A stretch of 64,000 nucleotides of DNA. It comes from Glycine soja (lineage: Eukaryota; Streptophyta; Magnoliopsida; Fabales; Fabaceae). Each line of letters starts with the position of its first letter. Position 1 is the stretch's first letter. Of the stretch, positions 46,198 through 56,674 are shown piece by piece. The notes below the pieces were generated by a model that saw only the letters and a list, made by a program, of their open reading frames with translations, was not told the DNA's origin and ran no database searches. A program made the translations under genes and the position numbers. Location of the stretch: NCBI RefSeq assembly GCF_004193775.1, contig NC_041006.1, positions 18,964,093 to 19,028,092 on the forward strand. Reading direction: 5' to 3'.

Positions 46198-46995
46198 GGA
46201 CAAGGATGCTAGCCTACCATTGAGCTTCTGGACTTCTTAAATGTTGGTGGGGCTGCGCATCTCCAGTATGGTAGTGCATTTGTCGGGGTTGGCTTCAATC
46301 TCCCGGTGTGTGATTATGAAGTCAAGGAACTTGCTCTCGCCTACCACAAATGTACATTTCTCAAGGTTGAGGTGCATGTTGTATTTGCGTAGTTCCCTGA
46401 ATACTTCTTTCGGGTCCACCACATGTTGGGGTATGCTTTGAGACTTGACAACCATTTCGTCCACATATACCTCGATGTTTCGTCTGATATGCTATTTGAA
46501 GACTCGATCCATTAGTCCTTGGTATATGGTGCCTATGTTTTTTAGGCCGAATGGCATGACCTTGTAGCAAAATTTAGCTTCTTCAGTGATGAATGTCATT
46601 TTCTCCATTTTCTCCTTGTCTGGAGGATGCATTCTGATATGATTGTATCTGGAGTAGGCGTCCAAGAAGCTTAGCACCTGGTATCCGGACACTCCGTCGA
46701 CCAACCTGTCGATGCTGGGCAGAGGGTATGCGTCTTTGGGGCACACCCTGTTCAGATGAGTGTAGTCGGTGCACATTCTCCATTTCCCATTTGCCTTTTT
46801 TACCATGACGACGTTGGCAAGCCAGGTAGAAAACCTGACCTCTCTGATGAAGTTGGCAAGAAGGAGCTTGTCAACTTCTTCTTTGACGACTTTACGCCAC
46901 TCTTCTCCCATCTTCTTTTTCTTCTGCGATATAGGTTTGGCCTGAGGGCAGATAGTTAGTTTGTGGTAGATTATGCCGAGATAGATCCCCGACAT
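46198..46995 (-). pseudogene. T2 reverse transcriptase, near-complete but broken
   Basis: The 167-codon open piece 46995-46492 carries [56 protein letters not shown] and FCYKVMPFGLKNIG. The next piece (46464-46237) continues in another frame. The active site reads YVDE, not YVDD, near 46460. The block then runs through RKYNMHLNLEKCTF and IEANPDKC to MRSPTNI. The expected catalytic Asp to Glu change would by itself disable the enzyme. Confidence 0.85.
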
Positions 46996-47290
46996 GTCAG
47001 ATGGTTGTCAGGAAAATAAATCTGCATTTTGCGTAGCATGTCGGTGATGCGGTGGTGCTCATGATTGGTGAGGTCTCTACTTAGCCGCATACACTGCCCC
47101 GGTTTAGGTCCAAGTTGCAGCTGGACAAGCTCGTTGAGTGTCTTCATACCAATTAAGGAAAAGTATCATGTGTTTGCATCAACCAATAAATATCTGATGG
47201 TGAAGCTCTTGGAGAGCTTGCCTTGACCAAAGGTGGTCATCAAGTCCACGTAGCCTCTGGTCTTGACTCTTTTGCCTGCAAAGTTGAGGA

Positions 47291-49373
47291 GTGGACCGGC
47301 GTGAGGGTGGACAGTGTTGGGTGAGACATTAAGTCTCTAAAAGGTTTTCCAGTACAGGATGTCAGCGGAACTATTTTGGAAGGTCTCAACTCTCTTCGAC
47401 ACCATGAAGTTCACTATGTAGAAGCAAGCTTAATAATGATGAATCAAGTTGATTCAAGTAATTTTGATAATGATAAAGATGATGACAAAAAGCCCAAAGA
47501 ATGATTTCAAGATTGAGTCAACAAGTTCAAGATCAAGTTTAATTTCAAGTTTCATGAGAAGAAATCAAGAAGATTCAAGAATCAAGAGAAGTTTGATTTC
47601 AAGATTCAAGAGAAGATGAATTCAAGATTCAAGAGAATATATCAAGAAGACTTCACAAGGTAAGTATTGAAAAGATTTTTCAAAAAACAAACATAGCACA
47701 ATTTTGTTTTTCAAAAGAATTTTTCTCCAAATTTTCTAAGTTACCAGAGTTTTTACTCTCTGGTAATCAATTACCAGTTTCCTGTAATCGATTACTAGTG
47801 GCAAAGTTTGATTTCAAAAGCTTTCAACTGAATTTGCAACGTTCCAATTGATTTCAAAATGGTGTAATCGATTACAAGATATTGGTAATCGATTACCAAT
47901 GTATCTGAACGTTGAAATTCAAAATCAATTGTGAAGAGTCATATCCTTTCATAAAAAGCTTTGTGTAATCGATTACATGGTTTTGGTAATCGATTATCAG
48001 TGACAAGTTTTGAATAAAAATCAAAAGATATAACTCTTCCAATGGTTTTTAGGTTTTTCTAAAGGTTATAACTCTTCTAATGGTTTTCTTGACCAGACAT
48101 GAAGAGTCTATAAAAGCAAGATTTTGACTTGCATTTTAAGAACAACTTTTACACAACTTTTTCATATATTCTTTTACAACCTTTGAGTCTCCTTGAACAT
48201 CTTCTTGAACTTCTTCTTCTTCTTCCTTTGCCAAAAGCTTTCTGAGTTTTCTGGTTTCCAAACTTTGTTCTTTCACAGAAAACAAAAGTGTGCTATTCAT
48301 CTTTTTCATTCCCTTCTCTCTTTGCCAAAAAGAATTCGCCAAGGACTAACCGCCTGAATTCTTTTTGTGTCTCTCTTCTCCCTTTTCCAAAAGAACAAAG
48401 GACTAACCGCTTGAATTCTTTTGTGTCTCCCTTCTCCCTTGTCAAATAATTCAAAATGACACAGTCTGAGATTTCTTTTGATTCTTCCCTTTCCCGTAAA
48501 CAAAAGATTTCAAAGGACTAACCGCCTGAGATATCTTTTGTTTCACCATCACAAAGTTTCAAAGGACTAACTGCCTGAGAACTTTGCCTTAACACATTGG
48601 AAGGTACATCCTTTGTGGTACAAGTAGAGGGTACATCTACTTGGGTTGTTGTAACTAAGAACAAGAAAGGGTACATCTCTTGTGGATCAGTTCAAGTGGA
48701 GGGTACATCCACTTGGTTATTCAAAGAGAACAAGGGAGGGTCCCTTGTGGATCTTTGCTTGTAAAGGTTTTTACAAGGTTGAAAAGAAATCTCAAGGACT
48801 GCAGGTCGCTTGGGGACTAGATGTAGGCACGGGTTGTTGCCGAACCAGTATAAATTCTTGTGTTTGTCTTCTTCTTTCCTACACTCTTTAATTTCCACTG
48901 TGCACTTTAATTATCGCTTTTACTTTTGGTTAAGTTTCTATTTATGTTCTTTACTTTCTTAACATTATAGTAAAAGCCTAATTGAATCTAGTAACATTAA
49001 GAAGAATAGATTTTTAATTAGTAAAGGTTCATTAATAATTAATTCAACCCCCCTTCTTAATTATTCCGAGGCCACTTGATCCAACACACTATGATGATGG
49101 AGACAACCATAGGGTTGTCTTGGTTGACGGGATTCATGCCCTTGAAGTCCTTATCCGTAAACGTGATAGGAGTGGACCGACGTGAGGGTGAACAGTGTTG
49201 GGTGAGACCTTAAGTCTCTAGAAGGTTTTCTAGTACAAGATGTCAGCGGAATTGTTCTGGAAGGTCTCAACTCTCTTCGACGCCATGAAGTTCACTACGA
49301 CGATGGAGACAACCATAGGATTGTCTTGGTTGACGGGACTCATGCCCTTGAATTCCTTATCCATAAACGTCAT
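47291..49373. repeat. 204-bp tandem duplication, first copy split by a solo LTR
   Basis: Copy 1 is 47291-47416 plus 49092-49169; copy 2 is 49170-49373. Both start GGAGTGGACCG and include GTTGGGTGAGAC, CAACTCTCTTCGAC and GGAGACAACCATAGG. The copies differ at several positions. Confidence 0.9.
47417..49086 (+). mobile_element. Solo copia LTR (1670 bp), TSD CACTA
   Basis: TGTAGAAGCAAGC to GATCCAACA with CACTA at 47412-47416 and 49087-49091. Related to the element F LTRs over the right two thirds: paired GTAATCGATTAC boxes (47763/47784, 47864/47885, 47965/47986), ACTAACCGCC-loop repeats (48320-48580), GGGTACA-loop hairpins (48600-48715) and CCAGTATAAAT near 48846. The start resembles the solo LTR at 10842 more than F. 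Confidence 0.95.
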
Positions 49374-49430
49374 AGGCGGAAGACTTCGTTGAAGGGGTGC
49401 ATCGAAAAAATTAATGTCGATGTCCCGGAT

Positions 49431-50457
49431 GGTGTGTAGGTGCCATTTTTGGGACTGGCTGGACTGTCCTCCATAGGAAAAGCCGCCAGTGATGGTGTTG
49501 ATTACACCTCTAATGTGTTGGGCGGGTTCTTGTTGCGGTGGAGGTTATCATTTACACCGTTGTTGTTATTGTGTTGGTCTGCCTTGTTCTTCTACTCTTC
49601 TTTCGTGTGCTTCTTGGTTCCTATTATGCTCCTCTGGATGTCCTTCAAGTCTCGCTCCTGCTTGGGGGTTGCCTGGTCTCTTAACAAATTGGGCTAAGTA
49701 CCCAGCTTGTATAAGTTCTTTTATCTTGTCTTTTAGGGCCTAACAGTTTTCAGTGTTGCATTTGACCCCAACCTGGGAGGATTCGTATGGGGTAACCAGA
49801 TGGGTACCTTCATGTTGAATGCTTCCTCGAGAATCATGGTGCGATTGGTTGTTATGGGTGTGTAACGCTCGTACCTGGACCCTTTGGAGAGAAGCTGGCA
49901 CTTGTCTGGCTTGTGCCTCTTGTTCGACTTGTGTGTCTCAAGCTTGGTGTGTACTTTGCGCTTGTTGTGCTTCTATCCGGCTTGGTGGACTTCATTCCAG
50001 AATTTGGATATATTTTCCATCAAGATGTAGCCCTTGGCTTATTCACATAGTTCGTCCATGTTATCGGGTGGTTTTTTGCACAGATTGTCTACAAACTTGC
50101 AGGGTGTAAGGCGAGGAGCATGGAATGCAACGCTACCTCGAAATTGAGATTTTGGATTTGGATGGTTGTCCACCCAAATCTTTCCATGAACTTTCTAAGG
50201 GACTTGTCATTTGCTTGTCATAGACTGGCTAAGGCGGCCAAGGTCATGCCGTGAGACCTGCTAGTGGCGTACTTCACACTAAATCATTCGACAAGGGTGT
50301 CGAAACTATCAATGGACTTAGGTGGAAGTCTGTCATAGCTGCCGGATGAGGATGGGAGTCAGTGACGGAGGTCTCACGTCTGAGGCCACATCGAGTGCTA
50401 ACCACGGACGAATGTGAGAGGATTGACATGAGGCCGTGGGGTATGTTTTACCGTAGT
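49431..50457 (-). pseudogene. T2 gag, broken
   Basis: Minus-strand phrases of Tat gag are visible between stops: RLTPCKFVDNLCKKPPDNMDELCE near 50110-50040, then AKGYILMENISKFWNE, a basic KHNKRKVHTKLETHKSNKRH stretch near 49990-49930, and a C-terminal part to about 49440. N-terminal TDFHLSPLIVS lies near 50320. It is non-functional. Confidence 0.7.
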
Positions 50458-50475
50458 CCCACGGTGGGCGCCAAA
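50458..50475 (-). other. T2 primer-binding site
   Basis: On the minus strand TTTGGCGCCCACCGTGGG adjoins the LTR end. TGGCGCCCACCGTGGG-type sites are known from Tat/Retand elements. Confidence 0.85.
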
Positions 50476-51082
50476 TGTTCTTACCAAAATCCGAAACTAT
50501 CACATGTTAGGGTGGACGTGGTTGAGTGGGGTCCTGAACTTCACACGTCGACTAGGATAGGTGCCTTTGACAGGAGGGAGGACCCTCAAAACAAAGGACT
50601 TCAACGCTCAAATAAGAATATGTGAGGAAAATAAAGCAAGTATATGTTGTGATGGTACTCATGTGAGCGAAAGAGATTAAGAGGGACACAAGCTTGTTGC
50701 CGTGTGCTAAGTGCTTAGTTGAACGAGAGTGTTTGGTCCTTGTTTGTAGGGGCTGTTGTAGCCTTGTAGATAATTCCCGACTTGTAGATAATAGTCGAGA
50801 GCTTATAGATAATGTTAGAGATAAATATTTGCTTAAAAGGTAGAATGTAATCGTACCTTGTACATAATGTGGCGTTATAGATAATTTAATATCTGTCAAT
50901 AGATAAAATATTCAAATACATTTGAATATTAGTTAAGTTAGAGATAATCTGTTTGTTGGGGAGCCCGGCTACTAAGGGTCAGTCGTCCACTTTCCTATAA
51001 CAGAACTGACGTGCAGGATTGACACGTATCTATAAGTGCCAAATAGGATGTCACACGGATTTTGTGGACCCTAAACAATACA
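50476..51082 (-). repeat. T2 5' LTR (607 bp)
   Basis: TGTTCTTACC to CAATACA on plus. The outer flank CTTAT (51083-51087) matches 33834-33838. An inner motif, TAGATAAT with GTAGATAAT variants, recurs five or six times between 50765 and 50950. Confidence 0.9.
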
Positions 51083-51307
51083 CTTATTATTATCACTGCT
51101 AATTTGTATGGAAAATTAATTTTGGAGATTCCATTCTCTTTTTTTCGAAGGTATCAACCACGAACTGATGTGATTAAAGGTCAAAGTTATATTGCCTATT
51201 ATACCTTCATTTTTTGCGTATAGTTTATTTTGGTTTTTTAAATAACTTGAAAACTCCCTATAATATTAAGAGTTTGAAATTATAGAAAATCATGTGACTA
51301 AAATAAC

Positions 51308-51381
<74 letters not shown>
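51308..51381. repeat. Palindromic (AAT)n(ATT)n microsatellite
   Basis: About 14 AAT units turn into about 10 ATT units at 51350/51351, making a near-perfect inverted repeat of about 30 bp per arm. Confidence 0.95.
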
Positions 51382-51384
<3 letters not shown>

Positions 51385-52733
51385 CGTTCTACTCATAGAC
51401 ATACTTCATCTCATATATTTCAAGTATTTTATTTATATATTAATAACATGACGTTTTTAGAAAGATAACATTGAGGCTGATTACTATGGTAATTCGAGCC
51501 AACGTATATAAAATAAAGAATATATCATTCCATTCTTTTTTTTAGGTGAGAATCAATCGATTATTGGCAGAATGTTACTGGGCGATTATGAGTAATAATT
51601 GTCCAGCCCAACTAATATACTAATGTAGACTAGATATTCTTAGGTAGGAAGAAATCTAACACCTTATTCTTATACACAACAAATAAAAAATTGACAAGTG
51701 ATAAAATTTAAATAAAATGTTCATCATTTATTAATTTTGATTTGTGTTCCTTTTATAAGGATATCATATATTTAGTTTCATCTTTTGTTTGTGTAAATAA
51801 AATAAAATATATAATCAACTTATAAACGAGAAATTTTATACATATACTTTTATGTATTTTTATTTTTTAAAATATTTTGTATTATAATTCAACCTTTTAT
51901 TAAGAGAGACCAAGAAAGGAATGATCAAATTTCAGACTATTTCTTTATGAAAATTATAATATTATGATAGCAACTGACAATTTCAAACCTAAATTATATA
52001 AATAATTTAAATTATATTTTATTATTTATATTGCTGTCGTATTAATTTGCAAAGATAAAAACTGCATATGTTCCATTGTCATGTCCTACTTTAATTACAC
52101 AGGATAATTATGAGATGTGTTTGCAGCAATATATACAAGTTCAGAGAGTTAGTTATGTATTATAAAAATCATATTAAATAAATTTAAATTTGTTAGAATT
52201 GTTAATAAAATAATATGTAAACAAAAGACAAAGTATAAAGATTGTAGGGAAATGTCAAATGTAGAAAAATAAACAGAGGATAATTATGTTTTAATAGCAC
52301 ATAAAAGAATTATGTTTTAATTCGTTTAAACAAACAAAAAAAATAATAAGAGATTAATTATTTTATTCTATTCTTAAGAATTGAGTCTCTTAAGTTTTTA
52401 TTAGTAATACAAAATATATTAAAAATACATAGAAAGTATATTTATAAAATTTAAAAAACATAATATAAATATTTAACATATCTTCATTAGATCAAATCTT
52501 TATCAAAAGAAACTAATTATATTATAATCCTTATTAGAAGTAAATCAAATTAAATCTAATGATCATTTTTTTTCTTTTTTATATTTGATCACTTATCAAT
52601 TATCAATTTTTTATTGGGTGTATCTAAAAGTGAGGTGTTAGGAAACTATGCATTCCTTCGAATTTTAATTATTTTTAAGAAACTATGCATTCCACCTATC
52701 GTATAGGCATTTTGTTTTATACAAACAATCTAA

Positions 52734-52740
<7 letters not shown>

Positions 52741-52822
<82 letters not shown>
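52741..52822. repeat. (AT)41 microsatellite
   Basis: Uninterrupted AT dinucleotides for 82 bp. It should be highly length-variable. Confidence 0.98.
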
Positions 52823-52825
<3 letters not shown>

Positions 52826-55030
52826 GAAAAACACTGGTTACTAGTAGTAGGGTTTGAATAATTTAAACAAAATCTATATTTAAACTTTGTTGCAATTGTA
52901 TAAAACAAATCATATATTTATTGAATGATTATAATAATGAGATTTCAGATGACCTCATATAAACTATCTTCACCCCTTATTTTCAGCTAGCAAAATCTTA
53001 GTAACTTATTCTTCTACCCATATAAGTGAATTCTCATTATGGAAATCATATTATTTTATTGGCATTCAATTTTATCTTCTTTTTTTTGTTGGATAAAATT
53101 TATGAGTCATTAGTATCAGACATATTAAATGAAGCATTCATGAAAAATTGTTTTGGTCTAAACCACACGCATACTCCACTTAAAACAATCATGTTCAAGT
53201 TGGGTAGGATAATTATAAATGATAAAATTCTTTCTCCAAATATATATAATACAACTGTATATTTCTATCAGAAAATTTTAAAACAAGAAAATGTAAACAT
53301 AAAAAATAAATATACAGATTACCAAATCATTGCACGCATCAACTATGAGTGTGCCCTAATTAATCAAATTAAGAAATCATGTGGAAGAGGGCAACAAAAG
53401 TAAAGTCAAGAACGGCATGGTCGCACAGTCCCTACCAGTTGAAGCTGCCACTATACGAGTCTTTCTTGTAATCAATAATAATGCACCAAACAAGAAAAGA
53501 ATGAATGAAGCAAATAAATAAATAAAGTAGGGGTAGAAAATGGAGAATCAGCTTCCAAAAGGTAGCTTCCAGGGACTGGGGAACCCTCACTTCTTCTCTG
53601 TCTTCAGTCTTCGCTAAATCAAGTAGCTAAAGTACGGAGAATCAAAATGACATAAATAAAATATAAGATTAATTAGTAGCATAATTTATAGTAAATTCTC
53701 TACTTTATGCTTTTTATTTGAAAAATGAAAAAATCATAAGCAAAGTGCAATAGGGTACCAATAGTGGCTAGTGCCTAGATTTTTGTGCTGTATTGCACGA
53801 CGGGTGTTTATTTAATTGGTTATCATTATTCAGTATTAACATGGTGACGCTCAAATTTAAAAAGGAAAAAAATTGAGTTGAGCGTTAGTGAAATGTGATC
53901 TGTTGTGCGACTATGCCGTCTTTGACGTACGGGAAGACAAAGGAATCTTTCGGGTCCCTTTCATCGAATCTCAACGGTATGCCCTGTGAGTTCTTTGTGC
54001 TTAAAATATCTTGACTCATGGCAGACATCTAGTAATATTTTATATTGCGACTTTTAAAACATTACTAATAAAAAGTTTAATGTTAATTCTTTTTCATGAA
54101 AAAGACAAAGCGGTTACATTAAATTTTAATTCTTCAAACAAAGATATGTTTAACTAATGTTGCGAATATTTTAAGAATCACTTTTAATGAGAAAAAAATT
54201 CTTTAATATTATCTTTTTATTTCTTCTCTAGTTATCTTGCAAATAACATTTTATTAAACAAAATACATTGTTGAATACTCTGATTGTATAATCTCTCAAA
54301 GTTAGATTTGGTTTTCCAATGCTCAAGATTCTTTTCACAGTTGTATATATTAATATTATGTTTAATTAAGGCTTAGCTGTATTTTTTTTCTTCACGTATT
54401 GTTATTATGAAATTTTAGTCCCATGAAGTCTAATTATACAAGTTAGGTCCTTTAAATATTGTAGTTGTACAATATTTTTTCATTCATCAATCTTTTTTAT
54501 AAACATTTTATTTACATAACACTAAATTAATGATGACATGTCGATGATATGAGTTAAAAATTTTATAATTCTTAATTAATTAATACATACTACATATTAT
54601 ATTATAACATTTATATTAGTTATTTACATTTATATAAGTTCAATATAAAGTAATCTAATTCAATGAATCCATTAGACTGCCAACAGAAAATTGATATGGG
54701 CTTAAGGAGCGAAAACTAGTTTGGCCCATTAGGGGATAATGGGAACCTTAATAGGTTAAAACCTAATGCATGGTTATAGTTCCCAATACACCAAATCAAG
54801 AAACAGTTGCTCCTCTCCTCATCTGAAGAGAAAACAAAGGTCTCATAAGGAAGAAGGTGATTTGATTGAGGAAGATCATTAAACCAATTGTTCGTGACCG
54901 CTGTAAGATTCTGCTGCGTGTTGATCAAGCTCTATGGATGTAGGTATTCCTTAAACCTCTTAATAATCTGACGTAATGTGTTTTGGTGCTCATTTGGTAT
55001 TTTATAAGGTTTATCAAAATTTCTAACAAG

Positions 55031-55043
55031 TGGTATCAGAGCC
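55031..55043 (+). other. Element G primer-binding site
   Basis: TGGTATCAGAGCC, initiator-Met type, two bases after the LTR end CTAACA. Confidence 0.9.
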
Positions 55044-55515
55044 ACCATTATTGTTAGATTATTGGGATTTAAAGTTCTTTTATATGTATTATATCTAGAT
55101 CGTTTTAGTTGTATGAACCCTAATTTTATTTTGGAGAGAAATTATTTCGATCAATAAAATTATAAAACTCGTAAATTTTTGTGTTATGGTCGTAAAATTT
55201 TTCCTTTTTTTTTTCAAATGAATAAAAGGCCTCTGCATTTGACTTATGGGTTTGTACAAAGTTTTTGTTTGTGTCTCGTGTGCTTACATATTGTTCTATT
55301 TGGGATAAAAGTTTTATGTATCCGGCGTTGATTTTCTTGAACATTATATATTTCGTGAGCAAGATTTTTTTTTTGTTTTATACATATAAGGTTTTCGAAA
55401 ACTCTTTACGTCGAATACAAAGCCACAGGGACTTATATTTTTATATAAGGTCATTGTGTGCGATTTGTGAATCCATATGTATGCCATTATCATGATGTTT
55501 TTTGTACATGGCACA

Positions 55516-55519
<4 letters not shown>

Positions 55520-55557
<38 letters not shown>
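55520..55557. repeat. AT dinucleotide microsatellite in the element G leader
   Basis: About 18 AT units between PBS and gag. Confidence 0.97.
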
Positions 55558-55559
<2 letters not shown>

Positions 55560-56233
55560 TATATGAATTAGTAATCAGGCAGTGGTCTTTTGTCTTATAT
55601 GAATAATTTATTGTTTTTTTTTTCAATTTTTTTTCCTTCATGAATCGGTGATAGACTGATAGTTTATGATATTCTTGTGGTTAGTATAAATTTGTGATAG
55701 TACCATGGTTTGTTTGTTTCAGATGCGTAATTAATTTATCATGATGTTGATTTCAAATATTTACTGCTATCATAATTGGGTGCAAATTTAACCATTACGG
55801 ATCCTTTCCATTTATTTGCATGTACGGTAAATTTAATTAAATTGATTGAACCATTATGTTGCCAAAGTAACCTCTATTGTGTAAATTGATTTAATTAAAT
55901 TGCATAGATGTTAGTATGGAATTATTTATGCGAATTGTGCTCAACCCAAAGAAAGACACAATTTGGCCAAATAATAGCATACCTGCGATGATAAATATGT
56001 GACAATTATGAAGTTTTTTTTTCATGAGAGGAATAGTCTGTCCAAAGAAAGGCTATCATTTGTGAGAACTAATTGTCAATATTTGATCATTGCGTTGAGA
56101 GTACCAATTATAAATTAATTTCTCTGTCCAAAGACTAGAATTAATGTTGTGTTGGGTATCTTGTGATGAATCTATTATGAGAAATATTTGCATGTCTTGT
56201 TATATATACTTTATATGACTTGCTTGATTATTT

Positions 56234-56674
56234 GTGAACATGTTATTAATTTTTGTTCTCTGTTTAGTTAGTATTACCAATGCTGCAAATATTACTACCC
56301 AAGTGAATTCTATCCCAATGCTGAATGGGACAAATTTTAAGGTCTGGAAGGAAGTCGTAGAAATTGTTCTTGGCTGTATGGATTTGGACTTGGCACTCCA
56401 GACGGAACGACCCATTTCCACTCTGGAAACCTCTAATGAGGTAAAAATTGAGAAGTGGCATCGGTCCAACCAAATGTGCCTTATGATCATGAAACACTCT
56501 ATTCCAGAGGCGTTTTGGGGCTTTATTTCTGAGGGTCAAAGTGCAAAGAAATTCCTTGAGGAAATTAAGCAATATCATGATAATTTTTCTGTCTACTTTG
56601 AGCAATCCTCATCCTTTCTTGGATCAACTTCACCTTCTCGGTGGTTTGTTGTACCACTTCAGGTCCTAAGGTGA
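56234..56674 (+). pseudogene. Truncated copia gag of element G fused to antisense gypsy sequence
   Basis: Residues from about 18 (NITTQVNSIPMLNGTNFKVW) to about 116 (AKKFLEEIKQY) are the conserved N-terminal copia gag block. From about 56575 the frame reads the opposite strand of gypsy C integrase and is meaningless. The first 17 residues look like a signal peptide but are probably leader read-through: TTTGTTCTCTGTTTAG just upstream resembles a splice acceptor, and gag would normally start close to NITTQ. This is a junction product, not a functional gene. Confidence 0.8.

Larger units (their letters stand above)
46996..49430 (-). pseudogene. T2 protease and linker, degraded, split by a solo LTR
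   Basis: The region between gag and RT is too decayed for a continuous translation. Phrases of Tat protease/linker are found on the minus strand near 47240-47150 (FGQGKLSKSFTIRYLLV-like) and in the two duplicated copies. Excluding the LTR 47417-49086 it is about 0.77 kb. Confidence 0.6.
33839..51082 (-). mobile_element. Tat-lineage gypsy element T2 with nested insertions, TSD CTTAT
   Basis: CTTAT at 33834-33838 and 51083-51087 bounds the element. On the minus strand: 5' LTR 51082-50476, PBS, gag, protease, RT, RNase H, integrase, then a remnant of the 3' LTR. Three foreign insertions lie inside: 34349-40919, 42263-46192 and 47417-49086. Without them the element is about 5 kb, because integrase and most of the 3' LTR are deleted. 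Stops occur in every domain. Confidence 0.95.
51088..54688. other. AT-rich host-like island, right part
   Basis: No retrotransposon coding motif is seen. Two large microsatellites and a 126-codon AT-rich open frame (53026-53403, +) of no recognised family are present. I would not call the frame a gene: its start and end lie in AT-rich DNA and no domain is visible. A GC-richer patch at 53400-53640 and 53880-54000 could be a gene-proximal remnant. A stretch near 54410-54480 with TTTTAGTCCCATGAAG and GGTCCTTTAAATA resembles the TTAGTCC-type phrases of common legume repeats. Confidence 0.5.
54689..56575 (+). mobile_element. Copia element G, 5' fragment
   Basis: An LTR end TTTCTAACA at 55028 is followed by a PBS, a 1.2-kb leader and the N-terminal part of gag. 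The LTR start is uncertain; TGATATGGGC near 54691 is one option. The element stops at about 56575, where antisense gypsy integrase begins. No 3' LTR is in the window. Confidence 0.7.

Noticed and set aside
53026..53403. 126-codon AT-rich frame as a host gene
   Set aside because: No domain, signal or composition shift was recognised, and frames of this size are expected by chance in DNA this AT-rich. A homology search would be decisive.
56234..56290. N-terminal signal peptide on the copia gag fragment
   Set aside because: The hydrophobic residues come from leader sequence in front of the conserved gag start and are followed by cytoplasmic gag. A chance reading is more likely.
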